DNA from: Pelargonium nanum
Lineage: Eukaryota; Streptophyta; Magnoliopsida; Geraniales; Geraniaceae
Assembly (NCBI GenBank): GCA_036897485.1
Contig: JAYMTF010000020.1
Span: forward strand, 1-64,000
DNA: 64,000 nt
Reading direction: 5' to 3'
The position numbers were made by a program, and so were the translations under genes. The number at the start of each line of letters is the position of its first letter. Position 1 is the first letter of the stretch. Shown here piece after piece: positions 46,797 to 59,473 of the stretch. Under the pieces are notes generated by a model, which saw only the letters and a list, made by a program, of their open reading frames with translations, searched no databases and was not told the origin of the DNA.

Positions 46797-47312
46797 TAGA
46801 TAGGTGGTGGTACCTACCAACTCCATCCATATTATCTCTTGTAATTAATTTCTTTTTCAAAATATTTATTATTTGTTGGGTCCATTTCACTCTCAACTGT
46901 CGGCGGACAGCTGTGCCTTTATGATTAGGTACTCTCATTTCCATACCATACCTTATCTTTGTGTGTGTTTTTTTGTTGTCCACGTCATCATCTTCATCAA
47001 ACGAGATCAACACATTTTTCACACTCAAATTTGACTTCAGATTTTTTTTTTTTCCTTTTTTTCATTTAAACTATTCGCATTTTTTTCATTTAAACTATTC
47101 GCAAGTAAGTAGATCAACAATCAAGTTAAGGCTATCTACTTACTTATTGGAGGGCATTTAAGTAAGATAAAATGTGACATTTTCTTAGCTTTAAACGCGA
47201 TCTTTATAATTGACATTAAAAGTGACGTGTTTTCAAAGTAATGCATTAAAAAAAATTAAAATCACATACAATCAACTATATTCTAATTCGAAAATAATCA
47301 ATTAGGGACTAA

Positions 47313-47633
47313 CAATTTGTGTAACTTGTAAATTGAAAATAGAGCCAACAATGCAGGTTTATAACAAAGTCCGTTTAATTAGACAATTAATTTACACTTA
47401 TTTATACAATTTGAATTCATAAATAATGCTGGCCATATTTTAAGTGAATGCGTAATTGAGCAACATGAGCAGCAATTCGTGTAACTTATAGAGTTGAAAA
47501 TAGAACCAACAATACAAATTTATAACAAAGTCCTCTCAGTTAAACACTTAATTTTCTCTTATTTATGCAGCTTGAATTCAAAAAATATGTGGGCCATATT
47601 TTAAGTGAACGTCTAGTTGAGCAAAATTAGCAG
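47313..47633. repeat. 160-bp tandem duplication
   Basis: Copies start at 47313 and 47473. Both contain TGTGTAACTT/CGTGTAACTT, TTGAAAATAGA, CCAACAAT, TTATAACAAAGTCC and GGCCATATTTTAAGTGAA. They differ at many positions, so the event is old. It lies in gene-free AT-rich DNA. Confidence 0.85.
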
Positions 47634-48233
47634 TTTCAGTCAAGAATAAACTGTACATTAAGAAAAAATAAAAAACAATGCACTTCTTTCATAAAAAGTT
47701 TCAACAATATTTCCCTTAATTCTTTGTTATTCTACTCTAACGCCTACACCAGATATGACATTTGGTCAATATATGTGAAGAATTGTGAGGAGAAAATGGT
47801 CTCAAAATCATTTGACATTTCATGTAGATGCAAAAATTATTGCTTGATAAACAGAATTGATGTCAGTCCCATCATCTTCAACATTCTTGCTATGAATGTG
47901 AAGATGTGAAAGCCATATTCTTCACTGAAACCAAAAAACAATATGCAATAAATAAAAATAAAGGCTAAAACAGATAGCCCATGCATATACTTAAGAATTA
48001 TAGGTGTACAGTACATACATATTTGGCATATAAAAGGGCTCTTGTGACCCTAACACCAAGCAATGCAATGCATCACCACTCATAATACAACATCCACTTA
48101 ATATCTTATACCACATATACAAACAATATTGGCATTCCAAACTTGGCAACAACAAAAAATAGAACCAAGATTTACTACTACATGCAATCACATCTGCTAC
48201 TATAAATTATGTTTGATCATCACTTCTCAGCAT
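47634..48233. other. Intergenic stretch and PP2A B' 3' UTR
   Basis: No gene is visible. The final 200-300 bp are probably the 3' UTR of the minus-strand PP2A gene. Confidence 0.5.
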
Positions 48234-50374
48234 TTAGCAGGCAACAGAGCATGTGGCAGTGGCTGGTTTTACTGGAATTAGAATAGTGCTCGGCAGTGGC
48301 GCTGCCACGGACTGAAGACCAGCGGCACTTTTTTCCAACCGCTCCCATGTCAGTTTCCGCTTCTCGGCCACCATATTTAGCTTTAAATCTTCCTCTTCCA
48401 ACTTATGTTGGCAGGCCGTTACCAACTCTTCATCCATCTCGCAGATCATCTTCCGCGTATTATGTGTCAGGTTCAGCACTGCTTGGTTCCAGTGATTCTT
48501 GGCGTTCCGCTCAAGAGCTGAGACTAGAATTGGCACAATCACCTGCCGGTTGTGTGTAATCAGATTGAGGATGTGCTCGTTGTTCAACAGCAAGTGTGCT
48601 CGTTCAGCCACCTGAAAATAATCAGGGGAAAAAAAGAGAGGAAATTAACTTCAGTATTTGTATTACACTCCATTTTATAACAATCTAATGAACAAATTCA
48701 TCATCGTGAACTTCCTTGCCATTGGCACAAGTGTTCTTTTATAGATTGTTCAAGCTAATAGATTTGTATCCTCAAATGCTAACAAGATTTCAACATATCC
48801 AACGCATTTCACGGGACAATCAAAGAAGCCGTTAGTTGTGGTACAGTAAGAAGCACTCTCAATCATGTATTGGAGGCTCGGGATATTTTCTACTCTACGG
48901 TATACATCAATCCCTAGTAGCACTCTCCAAATCTATAAGATGAATCCAACACGCAGAAAAAGGTTCTTCATCACATATGTGAATCACCATAATCATATAT
49001 ACGGGTGGTAGCTAGAAGTTCATTTGAGTAAAAAGAGCGGAAAAATCGCATGATGAAAGTATACTCTCAAAATGAATGGTATCATACAGAACTCTTACTT
49101 GACCAAAGACATTACTCTAAAAGACCGACAAAGATATTATCGGAAGCAGTCTCTTTTGTCAACAACCATTCAAGAACTAAACGGTATCAACATAAAAAAT
49201 CAAGTACCTGGTAATGGAAGCTATTGATACAGCATCCTATGCGCCGAAAAAGTAGGACCATGATGCTTTGAAATTCCGCCATGCTAGTCAGTTCCAAAAC
49301 CTCTTCCAACTCACTTAAAAACATCAACTCTTTCTGACTGTTAGTTATTGGCCAGTATTTCAACAGCCCCCTCATCACAGAACCAGCCAACTTTGGATCT
49401 TTATCTATGAACTGTACAACACAATATGTCAATTGTTGATGATAGATAGCCGCTGATTTTGGTTTGTGGAGCGGAATCAGAGCCCTCCATAAAAATATCT
49501 TGTGCTCTTCTTTCAGAGGCAAGGCGAACCCACTAATTACACTACCAAAAATCTCCAACAGCTCAGCAATTCCATTGTGTTTTTCTGTTTCAAAAACAAA
49601 ACGATAGATGATATTGCTAACAGCTTTTCGGACAAAAGGCCTGTGCACCATAAACTTCCCATAAATCCTATGCAGAATTGTTTTCAAACAGTCTCTCTCC
49701 CTCGGGTCCTCAGAATCAAAGAGCTCGAGCAATCTCAAAACAAAAGAATGATCAACATATTTCTTTGCCACTTTTGCATCAAGAGAACCATAACTAATAA
49801 ACCGGAGGAGCAGATCGTACACAATTTGCAAATGGGACCAACCAGGGTCAAACATTGGCTCATCATCCTCTGTCTCACCACCACAATTAGAGCGAAATTT
49901 GGGTGGGAAAGCCCTAAACATGTTAACTGCACACATTTTACACATTGCAGCTATTGCTGGTTCTGAAAACTTTGCAGAACCAGAAGATACAAAATCAACA
50001 AGATCTATCAGTGTCTGGCGCTTTAGATCTTGCTCAACAGCGTTCTTATCTGGATCGCTGAGATTGAAAATCTCACAGCAAAAGTTTAACTTACTGACAA
50101 ATAGGCTCTGCTTCTGCGGGTTGGAAACATCTTTAAAAGATAGATGGGGATCTATTGCTTCCACTCCAGCCGTGATGCTTGATGGGAAAACTGCTGAAGA
50201 CACCCGTTTAACCACATTCAGTCGGCTTGTAAGTGTGCTGGCAATGTTAGTACATTGGATTCCATTGCCCGAGTTGGGAGAAACATTACTAGAATCACGT
50301 CCAGACTCAGCAGAGTCAGATTTGTCAGGTTTTGTTAACTTCCGGGGAAGTTTGCTAAGAATTTGCTTAAACAT
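48234..50374 (-). CDS. PP2A regulatory subunit B' (B56), theta/kappa-like
   Basis: This B'/B56 subunit directs the protein phosphatase 2A holoenzyme to its substrates. There are two coding exons, 50374-49208 and 48611-48234, giving 514 residues. The N-terminus MFKQILSKLPRKLTK is followed by a Ser-rich linker, and HEAT-like repeats fill about residues 85-480. Highly conserved words are DPGWSHLQIVYDLLLRFI, DHSFVLRLLELFDSEDPRER, LKTILHRIYGKFMVHRPF and VFETEKHNGIAELLEIFG. In the last exon come AERAHLLLNNEHI and NHWNQAVLNLTHN. One late intron is typical of plant B' genes. An upstream UTR intron is supported separately. Plant B' subunits act in brassinosteroid, stress and peroxisome pathways; the N- and C-termini suggest the theta/kappa side, which is uncertain. 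No residue loss is noted. Confidence 0.93.
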
Positions 50375-50409
50375 GTTGGTGGTGCTGCTATGTCCAGCAG
50401 ACAGATCAC

Positions 50410-51705
50410 CTGAACCAAGGTAATAATGACTGAGTCAATAGATAAAAATCAAGAAAAGAGAAAGCCGAAAGGAGAGAGAAAGAGAGAGTGGGAAAGCTAC
50501 AATTCTATGTGTTTCTATTTTTTTCCCAGATCAGTTTTCTGAATAACATTTGTGATATTATTAATTCCATAATCAGGTGAAATTTATTGGGTACGAGTCA
50601 GAAAGGAAACACAGCCTAGGTATGCCGGAACTAACCAAATCAGCAAGCACAACATCCGCAAACAACAATCAAGCAACATCAAATCAATTTCTCGTGACAG
50701 AAAATCATCCTAAGAAGCAGTGATACATCACGAGACTCTTGATAGCAGACTACAACATTTGCATACTTTGGTCCACAAAATGCAACCAGTTACATAAATT
50801 ATGCTAAACTGGAAAAGGGTCAAAATTGACACCACTCTTAAATACAGTTCAGTACATGATGCCCATGGCATTCAAAGAGCAAAGAAATCCAAGAGAATCC
50901 AACAAAATTGAACCAAAAATTTCTAAAACTACATTGTGCATTTGGAAGACCTGAATTCAGGAAACTTTATTTCAAAACCCCAACTAAACTTTGTCATAGG
51001 GGCAACCAAGTATCAGGGCAATGTTGATAAGGACGTCACAACTGATGAAATGACCGTCGAGAAGTCATTTTCTGAAAACAAATTACAGGTTACAGTTATA
51101 GGCTGCATTCACCTAATCTTCTCTAAATTGTTTGATTATATAGCTCAGTTGTCTTGCAATCACAATTATAAGCAACTTCATCTACTACCAACTACCAAGA
51201 TATTTGCTTTACTAGCTTTGGTTTTTAACCAGACACATTAGGCCTAAGCCTGAGAGAAATGAAGAACAGTGAACAGAACATTGCTCAACTTGCCATATAT
51301 TGGTGCTAGAATTGGTAATGCCCATACCCAATGAATAAGAAACCCAGATCAAGATCAGAGCAAGCTACACTATGCATAGAAAATATAATAATAATAAAAA
51401 TGCCAAAATCAAACTGATAGATGGGTTCCAAGTCATAGCAGCAAAATTGGCTAATTGAATCACAGATCTGAGACCCAGATGAGAAAAATATCAAATTTAC
51501 CAAAGATCCCCAAAATCCCAAGCACACGAGGCCAACAGACAAACCCAGATCATCATCTTCACCTAAAAGCACTCAGTTCAGAAAAAGCTACAACCTTGAC
51601 AACATACATTACAGTTTAGCAGCTATCACAATTCACAACTAAAGAAACCCAGTACTGAGAAAAGCAAAAAAAAAATTGGGGGAAAAGGAGAGAGAAGGTG
51701 AAAAC
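50410..51705 (-). other. Probable 5'-UTR intron of the PP2A B' gene
   Basis: On the minus strand a donor CAG-GTTTTC at 51706/51705 and an acceptor TTGGTTCAG-GTGATC ending at 50410 would join a leader exon (51706 to about 51980) to the coding exon, whose ATG is 35 nt further on. The ~1.3 kb between them has no convincing ORF. Long leader introns are common in this family. This is inference from splice-like words. Confidence 0.55.
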
Positions 51706-51989
51706 CTGAATTAGGCCCTGTTTGGGGCTGGGAAGAGAGAGAAAGTTTAGCAGAGAAGTGAAGTTATGGTCTGAGAAATGTTGTGGAAGAAGCTAGAATA
51801 GGAAAGTAAAGAACTTTTTGGGATTTTGGGGAGGGATTTGATAGAGAATTCAATTCTTGTGTTGTTGGATCTCCATGAAAGATCAATGGCAAGTTTCTCG
51901 ATTGAAGAGAATAAGCGGTGTGGCATTTTCTGAGAATTGCAGGAACCACCAGTCACCACCAGCAGATGGTAAAGAGAGAAAAAATATAA

Positions 51990-53486
51990 ATTAAATTAGA
52001 AAGTATAATCATTGTTATTATTATTATTATTAAAAAAATTAAAATTAAAATTGAGTTGGGTCCCTCACTCACTCTGTTCCCTCTAATTGTGTTTGGAACT
52101 AAATAATTCAGAATATTCCTCATGCCTGTGTTTCTTTTCTGTTGGATCTACATTTTGAGTTTCTATTTTATTTTATTTATTTCTCAAAAATAATTTTGTT
52201 TTCATTCTTATATCTTGTTCCCAACATGAGCTTGCTTTCATGGAATCATGATGTTCATATTTGAACCAACAAAGAATCAAATCTTAACTGGCAATCACAA
52301 AATTCAGATACAATTTCGATACTAAAATCAAACTTCTTTCAACTTGGTGAAAATGAGGATGGAATTTAATAGTATATTATCATTAATGAGTTTATGTTAC
52401 AACAGAATCTTTTTATATTTTTTTTGTTCCCATGAAAAGAAAGTTCTTTTATTTATTGGTTCTAGTAATTAAAGAAAGAAGTATGATGATGATTTGCATG
52501 ATGTGATATAATGTTGTTCCTCATGTTTTGGTGAAAAGGTTAAAACATTGTGTCCTGTTCTCTCATAATTTGGCTTCATTGGTGGTGGGTAATTTGCTAT
52601 AGTGAAACAGTTTCTTTGTTTTTAACCTAGAGGTACCTAGAGGGAGTGTACTGTGTACACGAATCAGCATCTTTAAACCATATCACAATCAGATTGAATC
52701 CCGCAACTGTATTCCTGGTTACTCAAGGCCAATTCCTTAGCACGGGATCAACACTTCAAAAACATATCACACTAAGACTAATTACAGCCGTTGCATTCTT
52801 TGTAACTCGAAGTCGACACCTCAGGTTAAGTTAAAACAATTCCTACCACTAGACCCATTAAAAGAAATAGGTAATCAGTGGTATTCTTCACATACTTTTT
52901 GACTCAATTTTACTTTAACCTTCAATTTCATTGAGTCCTGTGTTTTGTACTGTGATGTATTGCTTGTTTCTGAAAGAGCAACACAAAAGTGAGTACAATA
53001 TTGACTAAAATTGAAGTATATTCATTAACTTGTTAAGCTACTACCATTTCAACCTCAAATATACAGTTGAATTCTCTTTGTTTGCTGTGTCGGCTATGGC
53101 CGGCTGGGCTAGCTCTGGCAATTTGTGCACCAGGAACCTTAAAAGGATACCTAGTAAACAGGTAATTTTGTAACTGGGACAAAGATAAATGTACAAGTTC
53201 TGAGCACAAAAGTTTATTCATACAAACCAAGAGTTGAAGAAAGAAAACAAAATCTGATTATTCAAGTCCAGGAGCACACTAGTACATCTCATAAAAACTG
53301 AGTAATTACAAGTAGGTTTTGCCAAAAAGAAAACGATTACACGCATCAAACACCAGCTTTGAATCTTATTCATCTGTTCTACTTCTCACTTCCATAAACA
53401 TTTTCCTAACAAGGAAAGATGGGATTGTGATCTCTGTACATTGTTCGGTTACCTTCTACGTCTCCCTATACCGTAGGGTTCGGTTC
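51990..53486. other. Intergenic stretch between PP2A B' and Aux/IAA
   Basis: AT-rich, with a short ATT run at 52013-52030. The end near 53230-53486 is probably the Aux/IAA 3' UTR. No gene is seen. Confidence 0.5.
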
Positions 53487-55308
53487 TCAACTTGTGGTTG
53501 CACACCTCGGAGGAGTTCTTGGAGCTGCATACACATAGAATATCCGGTTAATAACTTCAATGACTGACTCCAGAGTTCACAGAAATATAATTAAGAAGTG
53601 AAGATGTCGAGAAACAACTTCAAATCTTAGTGGCTTACCTAATCCAACTGCCTCTGAGCTCTTCATAAATCGGATACGCTTGCAAGATTCTTTGAACATT
53701 CTGTAATATGTCAAAAACGAAATAATCAGATAAATCCATTTGGAGACACCATAATTTAAACAACTTAAGTTGTCTGTATTCTATCAAATTAAGAGATCCG
53801 AAGTTCAAACAGCCGCACAACTCCCATTAATACATAACGGCTCAAAGTGTTGGGAACTTAAGCTTGAGAGGGATTATAATTTCCTTGAAATTTCACTACC
53901 AATAACTAGCATCAGCAATGAAAATTTCATGTTTATAAATACCAAGGTAATTTTAGTTAACTGGCTCAAATCACTACATAATAGAATACTCAACATTACA
54001 TATTATGACTCAAAATTGTTTCTTTAAAGCTCAAGAAGAAACCGAACAAGCAAAAAAATTGATTAACTTACTTCCAAGGAACATCGCCAACTAACATCCA
54101 GTCACCATCCTTGTCTTCATATGTTGGGACATACTCTGTTCCGTTCACTGGATCCACAAGCTTGTTTTGCTCCGAATTATCACCTAAAACCCCAGAAATA
54201 CCAAACTAAAATGCCTTGCACTAAATGCAAAACTATATGATTCATGTTTACCTAATTAACCTACAATTACTTGCACACTAAAAACATAAAACAAAGCAAA
54301 TGAAGAAAATACTAACAGTGGATGGTGAAGCAAGTGAACATTTCCTCCAAAGCCCTCAGTAGATCCTGGTAACTCTTGTACACCTCAAGATCCACCTTGC
54401 GTAAATATGGGGCTCCATCTACAGCCACCTTAACATACTTGCAGGAGCTCTCAATAGCTTTTTTCCTGAAGGATCTCACTGGTGGCCACCCAACTACTTG
54501 CTCCCTTCAAGATCACGAAATGATACCAAATTTGAAATCAGAATTTTATACCGGATCCTAGTTAAGGGTACACAAGGAAATAACTAGTGTAGTGATCAAA
54601 TCCACTCTCACAACAGCATAAAGTATTCAGAATAATAATCACAATCAGCAAAATTTAAGAAAATACTTCAATTTTGATTATCTACAATCCCAAGTCACTT
54701 TTTAGGTTAATACCAATCATGTAAATCTCCAATATCGTAACTCTAACCTACTCTTTGTCGCCTATTATAGGATTGATCAAGTTTAGTAGTAGCTAAGCTT
54801 AGATGATAACTATTTAATTGCACACTACCAAATGCACACACAATTATAATAAAATACAAGTACAAGAATCTAAATCCACCAGTTGAATAATTTGTTTTCT
54901 CTTCATCAAAACACATTCATGATACATCAATACATATATTTAACAAATAATCACACGAATTTCGAAAACTAAATCACTATTATAAGTTCAAAATCATAAA
55001 CATTCACGATTATCAACGAACGCCAGAACAACTATTACTTTAACCTAACAGAGAGAAACCACTAGACGATTAAAATATTAGTCTTACTTGGCGGCTGGGG
55101 GCTTAGAAGCATCGGAGACTTCAGATTCCGATTTCTTGCCGGCGCGAGCTTCGGCGGCGAGATGACGATCAACCGTCTCCATGAACCCGCGCTTGACGCC
55201 TCCGGCGGAGCGACCGTCGCCGGGGAGGCCGAGAGTGAGCTCGGTGTCCTTGAAATTCATGCTGGTGACGTCAGATTCCGGCGATTCCTGCGTGGTGTCG
55301 AGCGACAT
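53487..55308 (-). CDS. Short Aux/IAA auxin-response repressor
   Basis: Aux/IAA proteins are nuclear repressors of ARF factors and are degraded via TIR1/AFB when auxin binds. I read five exons: 55308-55088, 54504-54317, 54183-54072, 53700-53639 and 53524-53487, giving 206 residues. Domain I is TELTLGLPG, the EAR-type motif that recruits TOPLESS. KRGF follows as part of a nuclear signal. Domain II is [11 protein letters not shown], the degron, spanning the first exon join. The PB1 domain (III/IV) has [17 protein letters not shown], then [16 protein letters not shown] with the acidic cluster, then [18 protein letters not shown]. Degron and PB1 look intact, so it should be auxin-responsive. The C-terminal TPPRCATTS is unlike the common IAA14/17 ending. 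I cannot place it in a named subclade. Confidence 0.93.
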
Positions 55309-55397
55309 GATTGTGGCTGTGCGGTGGGTTGCGATTTCGCATCAAACGGTTCTCCGATTAGTAATATCTGTGACTTTTGGTGAGAGGAATTTGGGGG

Positions 55398-55527
55398 TTT
55401 ATATATAGTAGCCGGGTGTGTTACGGGGAAGCGTGACAGGCGCCAATGAGGGGACGACACGTGGGGTGGTTGATGGAGAAGAAACACTGTGACGGGAGCA
55501 GGCATTGGAGTTAGGGCCGGTTGTCGG
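55398..55527 (-). promoter_or_regulatory. Aux/IAA promoter: TATA box, G-box and TGTCGG word
   Basis: On the minus strand CTATATATAAAC lies at about 55409-55398, roughly 90-100 bp before the ATG, a strong TATA candidate. A perfect CACGTG G-box is at 55458-55463 and TGTCGG, a high-affinity ARF-binding word, at 55522-55527. Aux/IAA genes are often auxin-induced through ARF sites, which fits. Site use is untested. Confidence 0.6.
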
Positions 55528-55886
55528 TTCGTTTAATTACAATCACAATCGGTTTGTGTCTATCGGCATCAGACGGACCAGTTCCTAATCTACGGTTACT
55601 ACTATTTTTGGGGCGAGCGAGAATCATGTGTCCCACCCCTTACTTTACTTATTTGCACTTTAGTTTTTGGAAGAAAATAAAGTTCAATTAATTGCTTCCC
55701 ATATTTACTTTTCATTTATAAGTTAAAGGCAAATGATCCTTACGTACACTTCAATCGCATGTATTTTGCATGTGTCACATGTAAGAAAATGGTAACTCAA
55801 AAAGAACTGATATGTGAGGTTTGATTTGATTTGACGTGAGTCGGGTCAGAAATCAGTAACCAAGCTAATTACCGAGAAGAATACAT

Positions 55887-56098
55887 AATTAGTTTCATAT
55901 CAAGTCAAAGCCTCTTTGTTCAAGTCGGATAGGAGCTTGTTGCAATACATGTTACAATACATGCCATAATTAGTTTCATACATAATTAGTCGTGCATTCT
56001 ACATGTGTTAACAATACATGTTACAGTACATGTCATAATTAGTTTCATACAAAGTCAAAGTCTCTTTGTTCAAACCGAGTAGGAGCTTGTTGCATATG
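55887..56098. repeat. ~147-bp spaced direct duplication
   Basis: The block ATAATTAGTTTCATA ... AGTCAAAG.CTCTTTGTTCAA ... TAGGAGCTTGTTGCA occurs near 55887 and again near 56035. Between them TACATGTTACA and ACATGTGTTAACA words also repeat. Probably a local duplication, possibly of an element fragment. Confidence 0.75.
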
Positions 56099-56099
56099 T

Positions 56100-59000
56100 T
56101 TCCTAGTTCTTGAATGACCTGCAATCATCCACGTCAAACACATGCATTCTATATGTATTAAACGGTTAGAAAATGCAGTTGCTCGTGCTATGAGCATTAT
56201 TATCATATCCAGGTAGTAAATTGTGGGATGGAAGTCCTTGCGCTTCATAATTTTTCGTATTATGTATGTCCGATTGAATGTAATATAGTTCCTTATTTAT
56301 TAAAAAAACAAAATACCACATGTCACAATCTGCTTCCTATTTAATTTTACATAATCACCTTCCAAAATGTGTCTTAATGTCCCTCTCAATTTGTTATATT
56401 TTAAAAAAATAAATAGATATGAGATTAACAAGAATCATCATTCCTAAACTCCTCGTGCGATTTTGTTTTTATTTTCCCAATAATTACGACTTTATTAAAT
56501 TATTCAAAACACCAATTGTCCACGTACGCAACAAATTAGATGTTGTGTGTCCGAGGCATTGATGAGCTGGAACAAATCAACTCATGTCACGCGATAGTGG
56601 TGACACACACTGTTGACTAAAATTAGAAAGAAGGGCAAAATCGTAAAATAACTATAAAAAGTGAGGGACCCAATTGGCTCAAGAGGAAGAGACAAGCATG
56701 TGGGTCTGTGTTGGAATGTCGACGACGTGTCGTTTTTGCATTCATAGTATCAACTACCTGTCATCCAAAACACCTCTCCACCTTACACGTCTCCTACCAC
56801 CTACTCATCCTCCACTCATATGCTTCCACGTCATCTTTTCACAAGGCTATTTTCGTCATTTACCACTCAATCCCATTACTTACAATTTATTCTATTTCTA
56901 CTCATTTTGACTCATTATCTTTAAAACTCAATTTTAGCGGTCCACATAATAGATGCTTTGACTTTCACCTCTCTTTTTTCAGAGTGAAAAAAATATAATT
57001 TTATTCCAATTTGTATTATAAAAATTATGTGGTTGATTGGAATTTAAGTGATTCAGAAATTATTTACACAAGAAAAGATAATAACACAATTAAGGGATCC
57101 AATCATATGCCAAATAGAAATATAATAGGAGTTTGAGATAAGAGGCAATCAATATATATCCAATTATCAAAGAAAAGAGAATATTAAGAGTATCAAAATA
57201 ATGTATAATAAACATAAGAACCTTCTATTTTATTCAATTCCATATCTCTTAATTGATTTATAACTTATAAGTAGAGTTGCCAACTTCCTACACCTGACCC
57301 GCGCGCATCAAAACTTGAGATCCGACCTGATCGAAAAATGTCTCGATGCAGATTAGTGTTCAACCAATTCGATCAAATCTGACTCAAAACTCGATTTGTC
57401 GGCTCTAGATGATACCCAATTCTTTGCAACTTGTACAAATCAATTCACAAGTGAGCAGCAATTAAGGATTGATGATACCCAATCATGTGAGGTATCATGG
57501 AGGGAATGGAAATGTCATGTGCATATCTGAATTAATGTTTATGAAAATTATTAAGAAGGTGAAATGTTTACATATTGTTGATCACATTCACATGTACAAT
57601 GCATAATCCAGCATTTGTGTGTGTGCATTATATATATATATATATATTTGCATGCATGCACTTGAATTTTGAAGTTGTACATGCATAGAAGAAGCTGCAT
57701 GCTTTTCCAACTTTTAATGCTAACACACTCCTTGTCTTGTTTACAATTAGTCTCAAGGTTGTTTCATGTTCCTGTGAGTGCAATACTTTTATAATGTAAG
57801 TCCTGAGTTCGATATTAAATCTGATACAATTAAATTTTGTATTTTATACGGAGTATTAGTTTTTTTTTTCATCACTCGTACGTAAAACTTTCAAAATCAC
57901 TATAATAAAGTATCACAAACATTGGGCCCTAACAGAAAAATATGGGCCTTCGTTGGGCCCTAACATCTTGTACATTAGTTCTATTTTTATTTTCTAATGG
58001 GAAGCCCATAACTCCAATTCTAGCCACATAACACATTACTTTCTTTTTTTTGTTGAAAGTTAACACATTACATTTTTGTTCTTCTAATTACTTTTGAATT
58101 TAGGCAAATGATGCAATACTTCTTTCTCGTCCGGATAAAAATGTGTTGATGTCGTCTAGCGACTTCACCTTATCTTTTCTATACAGAAAACACATATGTT
58201 AGGTGAGCACCAGTGCATTACACAGACACTCATCTCCGGTGTGAGAAAATAAACAAGGTTTAACAAATTGTAAATCACAATTGTATGCTTTTTTTTTATA
58301 CCACAGACACTGAGATGCTTATACAAATGGATTCTTGATTTTGATTGATGGTGAGTATTTAAGAAGTCAAATACAATTAGAAAACTTCTATATGCGTTTT
58401 ATTTGAACATGTATGATTCATATGAGTCTTGAAATGAGTCATGGACAGGGTCTTGTCGACCACACATCAGATTGTATGTCTCATGTGTCAATTTGCGCCA
58501 AATAGAGCGAAAACGGACCAATCAGCCTCAACTAGGACTTGGATTGATTACCATCATATAATCTTGTCAAAGAAAATTGAACATAAACCTTGGAAAGAAA
58601 ATAAAATTCTTCTTGGCTTCATATTTAGGTGAAGCCAAGAAGCAAGTGGACAAAGCAAACTCAAACTAGAAGGAGCACAAAAATGGCAAGATCATTCCAT
58701 ACAGCTAACAAGATCAGCTAAATAGGAACATAATAATGCAAGCATCATACACAATAATACACATTCACTTGTTTTAGAAACAACAACATGGTGGGTGTAA
58801 GCAAATCAACATGATACCCATAAGGAAATGGATGAGGTTTTGTGCATTATTAAGGGGCTCACATGGGAGAGGCTGTCTTGCTCTTACAACCTGGAATGTC
58901 TCAAAAAACAAACAACTCATATTCTAAAACAGAGAAAACTCCAAAATCCACAAGAGGACCCAAATGGGGCCAAGGCCAACCAACCTTTTTCTTCATTTCT

Positions 59001-59473
59001 CAAATAAGATTCAAATGAATCATGTACAATGTGTCTTTGCCAAAGTTAAATCAAATTCCCACCTGGAATATACCAATCCTAGACAGCTAAGGTAACATGG
59101 CCATGTTGCTATCCAAGGGCGGGACCTATCCACCAACCGGGCTAGTCTTGTACATTTCAAAATCTTACATTTTGGGTAAGGTAAAGGTTGTATTGGGACT
59201 TTGGGAGAAGAAGAAATCAACTCAATAAAGATATTGGGGGGAGAGAAGGAGACGGGACGGAGAGTATACAGGAAGGGCTTAATTACAATGGGTTTACAAC
59301 TTGTCATCTTTCTCCGGAGGAAGACAAATTTAGAAGGAATATACTTATATTATAAATAAATAAATAAAAGAAGAAACATATATAATGAATTCAAGAAAGC
59401 AAGTCGGATTTTTTCTACACAAGCATGTGACAGCAACGAGACTTTATGCCAGCTGAGAAAGAGCTTACTGATA
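56100..59473. other. 3.4-kb intergenic stretch upstream of Aux/IAA and downstream of FATB
   Basis: No gene is supported. Short frames near 56.7-57.0 kb lack family features. The part near 57275-57415 (GATCCGACCTGATCG and similar words) looks like degenerate repeat. (AT)n runs occur at 57630-57650. The segment 59320-59473 is probably the FATB 3' UTR. Confidence 0.5.

Noticed and set aside
49502-50423. Plus-strand frames of 154 and 174 residues
   Set aside because: They lie opposite the long PP2A B' exon, have no family features, and are expected shadows of a long conserved coding exon.
57780-57860. B-box-like GAGTTCGAT word suggesting a tRNA or SINE
   Set aside because: No A box, cloverleaf or SINE body could be found around it.
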